From: JAVBUY01 sp031552735
GTDB taxonomy: Bacteria; Bacillota; Clostridia; Christensenellales; Aristaeellaceae
Reading direction: 5' to 3'
Assembly: GCA_031552735.1 (NCBI GenBank)
Contig: JAVBMF010000004.1
Coordinates: forward strand, 26,654 to 90,653
Length of the DNA: 64,000 nucleotides
The notes beneath the pieces are model-generated. The model worked only from the letters and a program-made list of their open reading frames with translations, did not search any database and had not been told where the DNA came from. The translations under genes were made by a program, and so were the position numbers. Below are positions 9,010-18,259 of this stretch, in pieces. Position 1 is the stretch's first letter, and each line of letters begins with the position of its first letter.

Positions 9010-10149
9010 TTACAGGTAATCGTTGAAATCGATCGGCGCAAGCAGAATGGTGTAGAAATTCGCGAAGTTGGCGCCGTTGGCGTCGGTGTAGGTCTCTACG
9101 CGCGCGCCGGGGATGGCGGTGGTCAGCAGCTTCTCAAGCTCGGCCTGGTTGTTGCGCTCGGTGATGGTGCCAGCGATGAAGGCATTGGCATACGCCACGC
9201 CGACTTCGATGCTGGTCATCGCGACCGGGGCAGCCCAGGTGGAGAAACGGCCCTGCGCATTGGACTCGGCCAGCTTCGCAGCGACGACCTTCAGCGCGGC
9301 CTCGTTGCCAGCGGAGACATCCAGCTCCAGCGCCAGCGAGGACGGGAAGCCATGGTACGGGCTCGGGCAGCAGGGCTGCGGATAGTAGGCGCTGTCACCG
9401 GCGGCCAGCACGGCGGTCTGCAGCGGAACCTGCATGCCGCAGTTGGTGGTGAAGAAGGCAACCTTCTTGCCAGCGTACTTGGCGATCTGGGCGGGGACAT
9501 CCTCCAGGATGAACTGCTGGGAAGCGGACAGGCCAGCTTCAGCGGTCGGGTCCGGAGCAACGACGTCCACCAGCTCGATGCCCAGCGCATCGGCGTTCTT
9601 CTTGAGCAGCTCGTGGCGGGCCACGATCAGCTCCATCGCCATATGACGCGGGAAGGAGTAGTGAATCAGCACATCCACGCCCCACTTGGAGCAGGTCTCC
9701 ATGATGGTGTCGCCCTGGCCAACTTCGTTGGCATACATCACGATGTCAGCGGCGGCGGAGATGACCGACGGGTCTTCCTGCGGGGTGCCGGCGATCAGCA
9801 GGATGTCGTCGCGGCCCATCTCACGGATCTTGGCGAACGCGGGCGCGCAGCCGGGAACGGCCTGGCACATCACGATGGCCTTGACAGCCGGATCGGCGGC
9901 AAACGCCAGCAGCTTGGAAACCGTGGTCTCCTGCTCGGACATGAAGTTGTCCGGGTAGGTGTCGGTGATGATGTGGGTGGGGTCCTTCTTCTGCTCGGCT
10001 TCAGCGGCGCGGAACTCTTCCTCGCCCTGAGAGGTGGTGCCGGTCAGGATGGCGATTTTGTAGTCGCCAGCGGGGGCGGTGGCCAGCGCGGGGATGGCCA
10101 GCGACAGCATCATCGCCAGCACCAGCAGCATGCTAAGGGTTTTCTTCAT
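9010..10149 (-). CDS. DUF3798-family periplasmic-binding-like protein of the ABC importer
   Basis: This 379-residue protein starts with a signal peptide (basic MKK, then a hydrophobic core ending near IPALATA). It continues as a two-lobed periplasmic-binding-like fold starting at YKIAILTGTTSQGEEE. The features GYxxx-free TDTYPDNF and the cysteine-containing CCPSPYHGF match my memory of the DUF3798 family, whose ligand is not established. There is no lipobox cysteine, which is unusual for a single-membrane organism, where binding proteins are normally lipid-anchored. The ATG at 10149 has GAGGAGGA upstream. It is the first gene of the importer operon and is expressed from a consensus promoter. 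Confidence 0.85.
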   Translation of the reverse strand: MKKTLSMLLVLAMMLSLAIPALATAPAGDYKIAILTGTTSQGEEEFRAAEAEQKKDPTHIITDTYPDNFMSEQETTVSKLLAFAADPAVKAIVMCQAVPGCAPAFAKIREMGRDDILLIAGTPQEDPSVISAAADIVMYANEVGQGDTIMETCSKWGVDVLIHYSFPRHMAMELIVARHELLKKNADALGIELVDVVAPDPTAEAGLSASQQFILEDVPAQIAKYAGKKVAFFTTNCGMQVPLQTAVLAAGDSAYYPQPCCPSPYHGFPSSLALELDVSAGNEAALKVVAAKLAESNAQGRFSTWAAPVAMTSIEVGVAYANAFIAGTITERNNQAELEKLLTTAIPGARVETYTDANGANFANFYTILLAPIDFNDYL

Positions 10150-10294
10150 GGTTCGTCCTCCTCTTCCTACTTTTGCTACGTTTCTTACCGGGGCTGAGAC
10201 CATTTATGGAACCCTTTCGGGCAACCATCTAACAAGGGATATATAACCGAAAACCGCAAATGGGAATTGTCATCGCACACTTGACAATAAAGAT
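10150..10294 (-). other. Long 5' leader of the importer operon
   Basis: From the promoter, transcription should begin near 10294, leaving about 145 nt before the start codon. The leader can form a hairpin with arms ATGG (10225-10228 on the minus strand) and CCAT (10206-10209), enclosing a CCC-GAAA-GGG tetraloop stem. It could hold a regulatory RNA, but I do not recognise a known riboswitch class in it. Confidence 0.35.
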
Positions 10295-10300
10295 GATGAA

Positions 10301-10329
10301 ATTATACGTCAAGCATGCAGGGATGTCAA
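10301..10329 (-). promoter_or_regulatory. Perfect consensus promoter of the DUF3798 importer operon
   Basis: On the minus strand TTGACA and TATAAT are separated by exactly 17 bp, the strongest promoter match in the window. Confidence 0.88.
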
Positions 10330-10487
10330 CCCTGGATTGCACTTTTGGATAGCAGATTTTTGTGATAAAAACGTGAAATTATTGCATGCCAAACAGCGCG
10401 CAAGCGACAATTGCGGACTGTGAATTGCGTCTGAAGTGCATGCCGCACGCGGCGAACATGCAAAAAAACGCGACCGTGAAGCATGCT

Positions 10488-10517
10488 TTGACAGAGAAAA
10501 AAGCTGTGTGGTATACT
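10488..10517 (+). promoter_or_regulatory. Promoter for gtrA-like/LCP genes
   Basis: TTGACA and TATACT are separated by 18 bp, about 80 bp upstream of the GtrA-like start. Confidence 0.75.
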
Positions 10518-10596
10518 CATCAAGGCTCCGCGGGCACATCGCTTGGCGGACAATGCGCAATAATCGCATGTTCATGCGGGAACAGAGGAAGAATCC

Positions 10597-11040
10597 ATGT
10601 CGTTTATTCGTCGAATGGTGGACAAGTTTATGGCCGTGCCGGAGAGCATCCGGTACCTGATCATCGGCGGCGCGACCACCGCGTTTAATTATGCGGTGCA
10701 CGGCCTGTGCATGCTGATATTCAACTGGAATTATCAGCTCAATGTGTTCGTCGCGTGGGCAGCGGCGGTGGTGTTTGCCTATTTCGCAAACAAATACTTT
10801 GTTTTCAGCACAAAAACCGACACGAAGAACACCCTGCGCGAAGCTGGCTCGTTTGTGCTGATGCGCGCGGTGTCCTACGGTCTGGAGGCGCTGATCATGT
10901 ACGTGCTGGTCGATCGGCTGCACCTGCATCAGATGCTGGCCAAGATTCCGACCAATATCCTTGTTATCATTGCCAATTACGCGTTCAGCAAGCTCTTTAT
11001 CTTTAAGAAGCCTGCGCCCGCCAAGGAGGAAAATCCATGA
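10597..11040 (+). CDS. GtrA-family membrane protein
   Basis: This is a 147-residue protein with four predicted membrane helices. The N-terminal segment IRYLIIGGATTAFNYAV and the middle FAYFANKYFVF are hallmarks of the GtrA/DPMS flippase-like family. These proteins are thought to move or organise undecaprenyl-linked sugars for cell-surface glycans. GAGGAAG precedes the ATG. Its stop overlaps the start of the LCP-like gene (ATGA), so the two are co-translated. A second GtrA-like protein is encoded at 19.8-20.2 kb. Confidence 0.88.
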   Translation: MSFIRRMVDKFMAVPESIRYLIIGGATTAFNYAVHGLCMLIFNWNYQLNVFVAWAAAVVFAYFANKYFVFSTKTDTKNTLREAGSFVLMRAVSYGLEALIMYVLVDRLHLHQMLAKIPTNILVIIANYAFSKLFIFKKPAPAKEENP

Positions 11041-11918
11041 AAAACCGACTGACCGCGCGCCGCCTGTGCGCGCTGCTGCTGTGCGTGCTGCTGGCGCCGA
11101 CCGGCGCGCTGGCCGAGGACGCGCGCCCGGCGTACAAGCCTGTGCGTGTGGACAAAAAGCAGCTGGTACCCAACACCAAGCTGCCCAAGAACGAACGCAG
11201 CATCCTGCTGATCGTCTTTGACCCGCTGGAGGGAAAAGAGACCGGCCCGGCGAGCACCATGCTGCTGGCCACCATCGACACCAAGAGCGGAAAATCGCGC
11301 ATGACCGCCATCGAGACGCAACTGCTGGTCGATATCGACGCGGCGGGGCGCGATACGCTGGCGCAAGCGTATGCGATTGGCGGAGAGAACTTGGCGATGC
11401 GCACGGTCAACAAAGTGTTTGACATGAATGTGCGCGATTATGTGACCATCAATCTGGCGAAGTTCGCCGGGGTGGTGGAGCTGGTTGGCGGCGTGTATCT
11501 GACCATTAGCGACGCCGACGCGGCGGCGCTGGGCATCGCGTCGGGCAATCAGACACTGACGCCGGAGCAGACGCTGGCCTACATGCGTCTGCCGCGCGAG
11601 AACGCCGATGTCGATCGCCCGTATGTGGTGATCATGCAGACGCTGTATCAGGCCTCGCGCGATAAAAGCGCGGGCAAGCTGACCGGCATGCTGCGCACCG
11701 TGTTGGGCAGCGTGAGCACCAACATTGGCTTGTTTGATATGATCGGGCTGGGTTCATCGGTGATGGGCAGTGAGGAGCGCGAGGAACTGCGCCTGCCCGC
11801 GCCGGAGATGCTCAAGGCGGTGCCGCTGTACGGCGAAACCTGCTATGAGGCCGATTTGGATGCCGCGCGCGACGCGTTGCACACCTTCCTGTTCGGGCAG
11901 GTTATCGCGGCGGAATAG
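11037..11918 (+). CDS. Secreted LytR-CpsA-Psr (LCP) domain protein
   Basis: This 293-residue protein has an N-terminal signal segment (residues about 1-24) and one LCP-like domain. ILLIVFDPLEG occupies the place of the usual first strand, GKSRMTAIETQLLVDI resembles the S-x-P-RD region, and FAGVVELVGGVYLTI matches the conserved middle. LCP enzymes transfer undecaprenyl-linked glycopolymers to peptidoglycan outside the cell. Several conserved arginine and aspartate positions look altered (the AYMRLPRENADVDR segment), so activity is not assured. It overlaps the GtrA-like gene by four bases and is followed by a strong terminator. Confidence 0.75.
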   Translation: MKNRLTARRLCALLLCVLLAPTGALAEDARPAYKPVRVDKKQLVPNTKLPKNERSILLIVFDPLEGKETGPASTMLLATIDTKSGKSRMTAIETQLLVDIDAAGRDTLAQAYAIGGENLAMRTVNKVFDMNVRDYVTINLAKFAGVVELVGGVYLTISDADAAALGIASGNQTLTPEQTLAYMRLPRENADVDRPYVVIMQTLYQASRDKSAGKLTGMLRTVLGSVSTNIGLFDMIGLGSSVMGSEEREELRLPAPEMLKAVPLYGETCYEADLDAARDALHTFLFGQVIAAE

Positions 11919-11931
11919 CGGATGGTTCAAT

Positions 11932-11962
11932 CGAAAAAGCATGCGAAACGCATGCTTTTTCG
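11932..11962 (+). terminator. Intrinsic terminator after the LCP-like gene
   Basis: A perfect 14-bp stem (CGAAAAAGCATGCG) with a three-base loop ends in a T-rich tail, 14 bp after the LCP stop. Confidence 0.88.
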
Positions 11963-12016
11963 GTATTTTGGGCACGCTTGTTCCAAAGCGGCAGATGCCG
12001 CGGGAGGAGGAGCTGC

Positions 12017-12625
12017 ATGGAGCGCTGGAAGGGGAAAAACGCGCGTGTGATCCGGTGGGGCGCAGCGGCGGTGCTGGTGGTGGCGATGCTGATCGTATGG
12101 GCGCCGCTGTCGGATTGGCTGACCAGTCAACCAGCGCCGCAGCCATTGGCGACGCGCGCGCCACAGGCGACGGTCGCGCCCACAGAGGAAGCGGAAGCGC
12201 GTCCGATTCTGGCGCAGGGGACGGCGCTGGCACAGGGAGCGCTGCTAAACCAGACGCTGACGTACGCGGCCTGCGGGCATGTCGTGCAGCGGCGCGTGGA
12301 CGCCCCGGCGGAGTGCATCGGCATGGACCGTGTGGCGCTGGAACGGCTGCTCACCGATTATCGCGTGACCGCGTTTTCGGCGGCGGAGGTCGCGATGCAG
12401 CGCGAGCTGACCCTGTATTGCCCCGCGCACTGGGTGGTAAAGCCCGACGATCTGGGCGAGCTATGCATCTGGCAAAATCAGCTCGGCGAGCACATGGATC
12501 AACTAACGCAGCTTGGCTTCGGCGTGGAGGACCTGCCGGAAGGCGAGCGGGAAGCTGTGCGGCGCGGCAAGGCGTTTGACTCGCAACAGGACATGGAGAG
12601 CTGGCTGGAAAATATACAGAGCTGA
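12017..12625 (+). CDS. Membrane-anchored protein with BofC-like C-terminal region
   Basis: This 202-residue protein has one N-terminal membrane segment (about residues 13-33) and a Pro/Thr/Ala-rich linker at about 38-60. The C-terminal region contains LTLYCPAHWVV and a closing LPEGEREAVRRG...ESWLENI pattern. That pattern recalls the BofC C-terminal domain found in many spore-forming Clostridia; BofC of Bacillus controls the SpoIVB checkpoint. The similarity is by eye only. Cysteines at CGHVV, CIGM, CPAHW and CIWQ may be disulfide-bonded outside the membrane. The ATG at 12017 is preceded by GGAGGAGGAG, which decides the start. Function here is unproven. Confidence 0.55.
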   Translation: MERWKGKNARVIRWGAAAVLVVAMLIVWAPLSDWLTSQPAPQPLATRAPQATVAPTEEAEARPILAQGTALAQGALLNQTLTYAACGHVVQRRVDAPAECIGMDRVALERLLTDYRVTAFSAAEVAMQRELTLYCPAHWVVKPDDLGELCIWQNQLGEHMDQLTQLGFGVEDLPEGEREAVRRGKAFDSQQDMESWLENIQS

Positions 12626-12630
12626 TCATG

Positions 12631-12694
12631 ATAAAAAACATCATGCCAGACGGCATCGCGACGAATGCACAAACAAGAGGTTGCCGTCCGGCAT
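12631..12694 (-). terminator. Intrinsic terminator for argG-argH
   Basis: Arms at 12643-12655 and 12682-12694 pair over 13 bp on the minus-strand transcript with one G-U wobble, and a run of six T follows in that direction. A second hairpin (12739-12777, about 16 bp with one bulge) lies between it and argH. Confidence 0.75.
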
Positions 12695-12790
12695 CGCTCT
12701 TTTGCAACTGCGGTGGCGGCTGGGTGTGGTTTATGCATAGCAAAAGATTCCTCGCAGGTTTGCGAAGAATCTTTGCTTGCGGTGCATAAT

Positions 12791-14173
12791 TTATTTTCCG
12801 TACCGCGCCAGCCACGCCTTTCCCGCGTCGATGCTGGCCCGCACCGCCTCGGGCGCGGGGCCGCCGGGGACGTTGCGCAAATTTACGCAGGACTGAATGG
12901 TCAACGCGTCAAACACATCGGCGTCAAACAGGGGAGAGAAGCCTTTTAGCTCATCCAGCGACAGGTCGAGCAGCGCCTTGCGAGCTTTCAAGCAGTGCAG
13001 CACCAGCTTGCCAATCACCTCGTGCGCCGCACGGAACGGCAGACCGCGCTTGACCAGATAGTCGGCGGCGTCGGTGGCGTTGGTGAAGCCCCCGGCAGCG
13101 CCGCGCGCCATGACCTCGGGATGGAAGGTGATCGTGCCCAGCATCGCGGTGAACACCGGCAGGCAACCGGCCAGCGTATCATGCGCGTCGAACAGCGCCT
13201 CCTTATCCTCCTGCATGTCCTTGTTATAGGCCAGCGGCAGCCCCTTGAGGGTGGTCAGCAGCGCCGTCAGGTCACCATACACGCGCCCGGTTTTGCCGCG
13301 AATCAGTTCGGCGACGTCGGGGTTCTTTTTTTGCGGCATGATTGACGAGCCGGTGGAGAACGCGTCGTCCATCTCGACAAAGCGAAACTCGTCGGTGGAC
13401 CAGAGAATCAGCTCCTCGCAAAAGCGCGAGAGGTGCATCATGGTCACGGACGCCGCAGATACATAGTCGATGACGAAATCGCGGTCGCTGACGCCATCGA
13501 GGCTGTTGTCCGTGATCGCCGCAAAGCCCAGCAGCTCGGCGACGCGCTGGCGATTGAGCGGGTAGGTCGTCCCGGCCAGTGCGCCAGAGCCGAGCGGCAT
13601 CACGTCGGCGCGGCGGTGGCAGTCGGAAAAACGGTCGATGTCGCGCGCGAACATCTGGAAGTACGCCATCAGGTGATGTGCCAGCGTGATGGGCTGCGCC
13701 TTTTGCAGGTGTGTGTAGCCGGGCATCACGGTGGTCAGGTGTTGGCTGGACAGATTAAGCAGCAGCCCGCACAGCGCGGTCAGCAGGCCAATCGCCTCAT
13801 CGGCGATGTGCTTGACATACAGGTGCGCGTCCAGCGCCACCTGATCATTACGGCTGCGCCCGGTGTGCAGGCGCTTGCCCGCTTCGCCGATGCGCTCGGT
13901 GAGCAGCGCCTCTACGCCCATGTGGACATCCTCGGCGGCAGGGTCGAGCTGTAGCGTGCCCGCCGTCAGATCCGCCAAGATGCCGTTGAGTCCCGCGACG
14001 ATGGCCTGCGCGTCGGCGTCGGGGATAATGCCCTGTTCGCCCAGCATGGTGGCATGCGCGATGGACCCGGCGATGTCCTGCGTCAGCAGTCGCTGGTCAA
14101 ACCGGAGCGACGAATGAAAGTCGTCCACTCTGCCATCGGTGTGCTTTTCAAAGCGGCCGGACCATAGCTTCAC
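12791..14173 (-). CDS. argH: Argininosuccinate lyase
   Basis: This 460-residue enzyme cleaves argininosuccinate to arginine and fumarate, the last step of arginine synthesis, in the cytoplasm. The family signature [12 protein letters not shown] is present, as are the N-terminal KLWSGRF and the active-site stretch [12 protein letters not shown]. The length is normal. The start is a GTG overlapping the argG stop (GTGA) with GGAGGAG eight bases upstream; reading further back would run through argG. It forms a two-gene operon with argG. Confidence 0.97.
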   Translation of the reverse strand: MKLWSGRFEKHTDGRVDDFHSSLRFDQRLLTQDIAGSIAHATMLGEQGIIPDADAQAIVAGLNGILADLTAGTLQLDPAAEDVHMGVEALLTERIGEAGKRLHTGRSRNDQVALDAHLYVKHIADEAIGLLTALCGLLLNLSSQHLTTVMPGYTHLQKAQPITLAHHLMAYFQMFARDIDRFSDCHRRADVMPLGSGALAGTTYPLNRQRVAELLGFAAITDNSLDGVSDRDFVIDYVSAASVTMMHLSRFCEELILWSTDEFRFVEMDDAFSTGSSIMPQKKNPDVAELIRGKTGRVYGDLTALLTTLKGLPLAYNKDMQEDKEALFDAHDTLAGCLPVFTAMLGTITFHPEVMARGAAGGFTNATDAADYLVKRGLPFRAAHEVIGKLVLHCLKARKALLDLSLDELKGFSPLFDADVFDALTIQSCVNLRNVPGGPAPEAVRASIDAGKAWLARYGK

Positions 14174-15381
14174 TTGCTTTTCTCCTCCATCAATGCCTTG
14201 ACTTTCATCGGCAGGCCGAACAGATTGATGAATCCCTCGGCGTCCTTGTGGTTGTAGAGTTCCGCCGAATCGCCGAAGGTGGCGATGGCCTCGGAATAGA
14301 GCGAGTGCGGCGACTTGGCACCCGCCGGGATTACATTGCCCTTGTAGAGCTTGAGCTTCACCGTGCCGGTCACCACTTGCTGCGTGGCATCGACAAAGGC
14401 GCTCATCGCCTCGCGCAGCGGCGTGTACCATTGCCCGTCGTACACCAACTCGCCAAAGCGCACGGCCATCATCTCTTTGTAGTGCGCGGTGGCGCGATCC
14501 AGCGTGATGGACTCCAGCTCGTGATGCGCGGCATAGAGCACCGTGCCCGCCGGGGTCTCATATACGCCGCGCGACTTCATGCCCACGAGACGGTTTTCCA
14601 CCATGTCGGCGATGCCCACGCCGTTGCGCGCGGCGATGGCGTTCAGCGCCTCGATCACTTCAATCGCGCCCATCGCCTGGCCATTGACCTGGGCGGGAAC
14701 GCCCTTCACAAAATCAATCGTGACATATTCCGGCTTGTCGGGCGCGTCCTCTGGCTGCACGCAGATCAGCGGCAGGTCGCGCGGCGGCTCGTTCCACGGG
14801 TCCTCCAGATCGGCGCCTTCGTGCGACAGGTGCCACAGGTTGCGGTCCATCGAGTACGGGCGCTTCTTGCTGACCGGCACCGGGATGCCGCGCGCGTTGG
14901 CGTAGTCGATGGCTTCCTCACGGCTCTTGATGTCCCAGATGCGCCAGGGCGCGATGATCTCCATGTGCGGATCGAACGCCTTGATGGTCAGCTCAAAGCG
15001 CACCTGATCGTTGCCTTTGCCGGTCGCGCCGTGGCAGATGGCAGTGCAGCCCTCTTGCTTGGCGATCTCCACCAGCCGCTTGGCGATCAGCGGGCGCGCA
15101 AAGGAAGTGCCCAGCAGGTACTTGCCCTCATAGACCGCGCCAGCCTTGAGCGTCGGCCAGATAAAATCTTCGACAAACTCCTTGCGCAGATCCTCGATGT
15201 ATAGCTTTTCCGCGCCGGTCTTGGCGGCCTTTTCGTGCAGGGGGGCCAGCTCTTCGCCTTGCCCGACGTCAGCGGCCATGCAGACCACGTCGCAGTCAAA
15301 GTTTTCCTTCAGCCACGGGATGATGATCGAAGTATCCAGGCCGCCGGAATAGGCCAACAGTACGCGCTTTTTGCTGCTCAT
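14170..15381 (-). CDS. argG: Argininosuccinate synthase
   Basis: This 403-residue enzyme joins citrulline and aspartate using ATP to give argininosuccinate. The N-terminal PP-loop AYSGGLDTS binds ATP, and [15 protein letters not shown] is the conserved substrate-binding stretch. The length is typical. The ATG has AGGAGG upstream. It is the first gene of the argGH operon, behind a consensus promoter; no arginine-repressor box was obvious by eye. Confidence 0.97.
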   Translation of the reverse strand: MSSKKRVLLAYSGGLDTSIIIPWLKENFDCDVVCMAADVGQGEELAPLHEKAAKTGAEKLYIEDLRKEFVEDFIWPTLKAGAVYEGKYLLGTSFARPLIAKRLVEIAKQEGCTAICHGATGKGNDQVRFELTIKAFDPHMEIIAPWRIWDIKSREEAIDYANARGIPVPVSKKRPYSMDRNLWHLSHEGADLEDPWNEPPRDLPLICVQPEDAPDKPEYVTIDFVKGVPAQVNGQAMGAIEVIEALNAIAARNGVGIADMVENRLVGMKSRGVYETPAGTVLYAAHHELESITLDRATAHYKEMMAVRFGELVYDGQWYTPLREAMSAFVDATQQVVTGTVKLKLYKGNVIPAGAKSPHSLYSEAIATFGDSAELYNHKDAEGFINLFGLPMKVKALMEEKSK

Positions 15382-15420
15382 TTTTGGGATGCCTCCTGCT
15401 TCTTATGCGTTACATTGGAT

Positions 15421-15449
15421 ATTATACGACCAAAATCGCAAAAAATCAA
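15421..15449 (-). promoter_or_regulatory. Promoter for argGH
   Basis: On the minus strand TTGATT and TATAAT are separated by 17 bp, about 40 bp upstream of argG. Confidence 0.75.
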
Positions 15450-15513
15450 CACCAAAATGAATAATAATGCAATAGGTATGCAACGGCGCTTGGCGAACAG
15501 CTTTTCTCTTTTC

Positions 15514-15542
15514 TTGACAAGCGGCAATCAAAAAGGTATTAT
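15514..15542 (+). promoter_or_regulatory. Promoter for the ruvC operon
   Basis: TTGACA and TATTAT are separated by 17 bp, giving a leader of about 40 nt before ruvC. No LexA-like box was recognised around it. Confidence 0.78.
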
Positions 15543-15588
15543 ACAATGTCAGTACAAGCAGACGGCATCGCCGGAAAGGTTGGCTATC

Positions 15589-16083
15589 GTGACCATACTG
15601 GGCATCGACCCCGGGCTGGCGACACTGGGCTGGGGCGTGATTACAAAAGAGGGGCAAAAACTGCGCCTGGTGCAATACGGCACGCTGGGCACGCCGCCCG
15701 GCGGCACGCTGCCACATCGCCTACGCAGCATCTTTCTGGGCATCCAACAGTTGATGACTACCTTCGCGCCCGACGAGATCGCGGTGGAGGAGCTGTTCTT
15801 TTCCAAGAACGTGACGACCGGCATGGCAGTCAGCGCTGCCAGAGGCGCGGCATTGGTGGCGGTTGCCGAGAAAAACGACGCCATCTACGAGTACACGCCG
15901 ATGCAGATCAAGCAGGCGGTGGTCGGCTATGGCAGGGCAGAGAAGCAGCAGGTGCAGCAGATGGTGAAGATGCTGCTGGGGCTATCGGAAATACCCAAAC
16001 CAGATGACGCCGCCGACGCGCTGGCTGTGGCCATCACGCACGCACATACCGGCGCGCACATCGCACAATTCAAAATGAAGTAG
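15589..16083 (+). CDS. ruvC: Crossover junction endodeoxyribonuclease RuvC
   Basis: This 164-residue nuclease resolves Holliday junctions delivered by RuvAB. The catalytic acidic residues are visible: Asp7 in GIDPG, the glutamates in VEELFF and the C-terminal DDAADALAVA. The start is a GTG preceded by GAAAGG; a longer in-frame extension upstream crosses the promoter and is excluded. It heads a cluster with ruvA and ruvB, with an ASCH-domain gene in between. Confidence 0.96.
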   Translation: MTILGIDPGLATLGWGVITKEGQKLRLVQYGTLGTPPGGTLPHRLRSIFLGIQQLMTTFAPDEIAVEELFFSKNVTTGMAVSAARGAALVAVAEKNDAIYEYTPMQIKQAVVGYGRAEKQQVQQMVKMLLGLSEIPKPDDAADALAVAITHAHTGAHIAQFKMK

Positions 16084-16096
16084 GGAACGCGATCTT

Positions 16097-16561
16097 ATGG
16101 AAAATGAAATGATCCAGGCATTCTGGCGGCGCTTTCTCGCGGCCAAAGGGTTATCCCAGGACACGCGGATGTTTAGCGTCTTTGCCTTCTGCGGTGGCGG
16201 CCCGCTTGCCGATCTGCTGCTCGGGCTGGTGCTCAGCGGCGAAAAGACCGCCACCACCTCGTCGGTCAACGCCTATCTGAAGGAAGGCGAGGAAATGGCC
16301 GACCCGGGCTCCTACCACGTGGTGCTCGACGCGCAGCGTACCCCGCGCTGTGTGATCCAGATCACAGCGGCGGATGTGTACCCATTTAACGAAATGACCT
16401 ACGACCTCATCCGCGACGAGGGCGAGGATGACAGCTTGGAGAGCTGGCAAGAGACGCACCTGAAGCTCTTTCAGGCCGAAGGAGAGCAGTTGGGCTTTGT
16501 CTTTACCGAGGACATGCCGGTGCTCTTCGAGCATTTTGCCGTCGTGTATCGAGAGGACTAA
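16097..16561 (+). CDS. ASCH-domain protein
   Basis: This 154-residue protein resembles ASCH/YqfB-like domains. Its core contains LVLSGEKTATTSS, VVLDAQRTPRCVIQIT and FNEMTYDLIRDEGE, with a C-terminal WQETHLKLF. ASCH domains share a beta-barrel with PUA domains and are suspected of binding RNA; some hydrolyse acetylated nucleosides. The position between ruvC and ruvA, with short gaps of 13 and 11 bases, indicates co-transcription, but a role in recombination is not implied. Confidence 0.8.
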   Translation: MENEMIQAFWRRFLAAKGLSQDTRMFSVFAFCGGGPLADLLLGLVLSGEKTATTSSVNAYLKEGEEMADPGSYHVVLDAQRTPRCVIQITAADVYPFNEMTYDLIRDEGEDDSLESWQETHLKLFQAEGEQLGFVFTEDMPVLFEHFAVVYRED

Positions 16562-16572
16562 AGGAGTAGCCG

Positions 16573-17172
16573 ATGTACGCATATATTGAAGGATTGCTCG
16601 CCGAGAAGCGCCAGGGCGAAGTGGTGATCGACGCGAATGGCGTGGGGTATCTGCTGCTGTGCTCCGCCAGCACGGTGGCCGCCGCGCCCGCGACCGGGGA
16701 ACGCTTCCGCTGCTACACGCATCTGTCGGTGCGCGAGGACGCGATGGAGCTGTTCGGTTTCGCCTCGCGCGAGGAGCGCGGCATGTTCCTAAAGCTGTGC
16801 GCTGTGTCTGGCGTCGGACCCAAGACCGCGCTGGGCATCCTGTCGGTGCTGCCCCTGAAAGACCTGATGATCGCCATCGCGATGGGCGACGAGGCCACAC
16901 TATCGCGCGCGCCAGGCATCGGCAAAAAGACCGCGTCGCGCCTGGTGCTGGAACTAAAGGACAAGATGGATGCCGCGGACGTATCGGGCATCGCCGGATC
17001 GCAGGCAGCGGCCATGCCGGTGGCGCTGGGCGCGCAGCAGGAGGCGGTGCAGGCACTGATCTCGCTGGGGTATTCCAGCGCGGAGGCGGCGCGCGCCATC
17101 AATCAGGTGCGCGAGATGAGCGACCAGACCGATCAGTTGATCATGCTGGCGCTCAAGCAGATGAACCTGTAA
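16573..17172 (+). CDS. ruvA: Holliday junction branch migration protein RuvA
   Basis: This 199-residue protein has the OB-fold N-terminus (MYAYIEGLLAEKRQGEVV) and two helix-hairpin-helix motifs (LCAVSGVGPKTALGIL and LSRAPGIGKKTASRLV). The C-terminal domain that contacts RuvB starts near residue 155 (EAVQALISLGYSSAEA). It binds the four-way junction as a tetramer and loads RuvB. AAGGAG precedes the ATG. The length is normal. Confidence 0.96.
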   Translation: MYAYIEGLLAEKRQGEVVIDANGVGYLLLCSASTVAAAPATGERFRCYTHLSVREDAMELFGFASREERGMFLKLCAVSGVGPKTALGILSVLPLKDLMIAIAMGDEATLSRAPGIGKKTASRLVLELKDKMDAADVSGIAGSQAAAMPVALGAQQEAVQALISLGYSSAEAARAINQVREMSDQTDQLIMLALKQMNL

Positions 17173-17199
17173 CATCCACGCGAGAGGAGTGAAGCGACG

Positions 17200-18243
17200 A
17201 TGGAAAACGATGATCGCCTGATCATGTCCGGCTTTCGCGCCGAGGACGAAGAGATCGAACAATCGCTTCGCCCCAAGACGCTGCGCGGCTATGTGGGGCA
17301 AAAGACTGTCAAGGACAGCCTAAACATCTATATCGAGGCGGCGCGCCAACGCCATGACGCGCTGGATCACATCCTGCTGTATGGCCCGCCGGGGTTGGGC
17401 AAGACCACGCTGGCGTGCATCATCGCCGCCGAGATGGGGCAGAACATCCGCATCACCTCCGGCCCGGCGATTGAGCGCCCCGGCGATCTGGCGTCGATCC
17501 TGACCAACCTGTCGGCGGGCGATGTGCTGTTCATCGACGAGATTCACCGCCTGTCGCGCTCGGTGGAAGAGGTGCTTTATCCCGCGATGGAAGACTACGC
17601 GCTGGACATCATGATCGGCAAGGGGCCGAGCGCGCGCGCCATCCGCCTGGATTTGCCCAAGTTCACACTGGTCGGCGCGACCACGCGCGCGGGACAGCTC
17701 TCCGCGCCGCTGCGCGACCGCTTCGGCATCGTGTTCCGGCTGGAGATGTACTCCACCGACGATCTGGCGCACATCGCGCGCAACTCCGCCGAGGTGCTCA
17801 AGATCGCCTATGACCCGGAAGGCATCCGCGAGATTGCCCGTCGGTCACGCGGGACGCCGCGCATTGTCAACCGCATGCTCAAACGCGTGCGCGACTATGC
17901 GCAGGTGCGCGGCGAGGGTCGCATCACCGAGCAGGCGGCACGCGAGGCGCTGGACATGCTGGCGGTGGATCCGCTGGGTTTGGATCGCGTGGATCGCGCG
18001 GTGCTGACCACGATGATCCAAAAATTCGGCGGCGGGCCGGTCGGTCTGGACACGCTGGCCGCCACCACCGGCGAGGACGCGGTCACCATCGAGGACGTGT
18101 ACGAGCCGTACCTGCTGCAATTGGGGTTCATTATGCGCACGCCGCGCGGACGCATTTGCCTGCCCGCCGCGTATGCGCACTTGGGGCTGACCATGCCTGC
18201 ACCTAAGGCGAATGCCGACCAGATATCGCTGTTGGATCAATAA
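17200..18243 (+). CDS. ruvB: Holliday junction branch migration helicase RuvB
   Basis: This 347-residue AAA+ ATPase drives branch migration with RuvA. It has Walker [10 protein letters not shown], Walker [10 protein letters not shown], sensor VGATTRAG and the C-terminal winged helix ending in [17 protein letters not shown] precedes the ATG. It lies 27 bp after ruvA, and queA follows after 16 bp, so the operon probably extends into queA. Confidence 0.97.
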   Translation: MENDDRLIMSGFRAEDEEIEQSLRPKTLRGYVGQKTVKDSLNIYIEAARQRHDALDHILLYGPPGLGKTTLACIIAAEMGQNIRITSGPAIERPGDLASILTNLSAGDVLFIDEIHRLSRSVEEVLYPAMEDYALDIMIGKGPSARAIRLDLPKFTLVGATTRAGQLSAPLRDRFGIVFRLEMYSTDDLAHIARNSAEVLKIAYDPEGIREIARRSRGTPRIVNRMLKRVRDYAQVRGEGRITEQAAREALDMLAVDPLGLDRVDRAVLTTMIQKFGGGPVGLDTLAATTGEDAVTIEDVYEPYLLQLGFIMRTPRGRICLPAAYAHLGLTMPAPKANADQISLLDQ

Positions 18244-18259
18244 CGATGGAGAAAACCGC

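Noticed and set aside
7650..10197. Two long plus-strand open frames opposite the ATPase and binding-protein genes
   Set aside because: They are antisense shadows of well-supported proteins and have low-complexity, histidine-rich composition and no ribosome binding sites.
10309..10929. Minus-strand open frame across the promoter region and gtrA-like gene
   Set aside because: It overlaps two good divergent promoters and a clear GtrA gene, and has no ribosome binding site.
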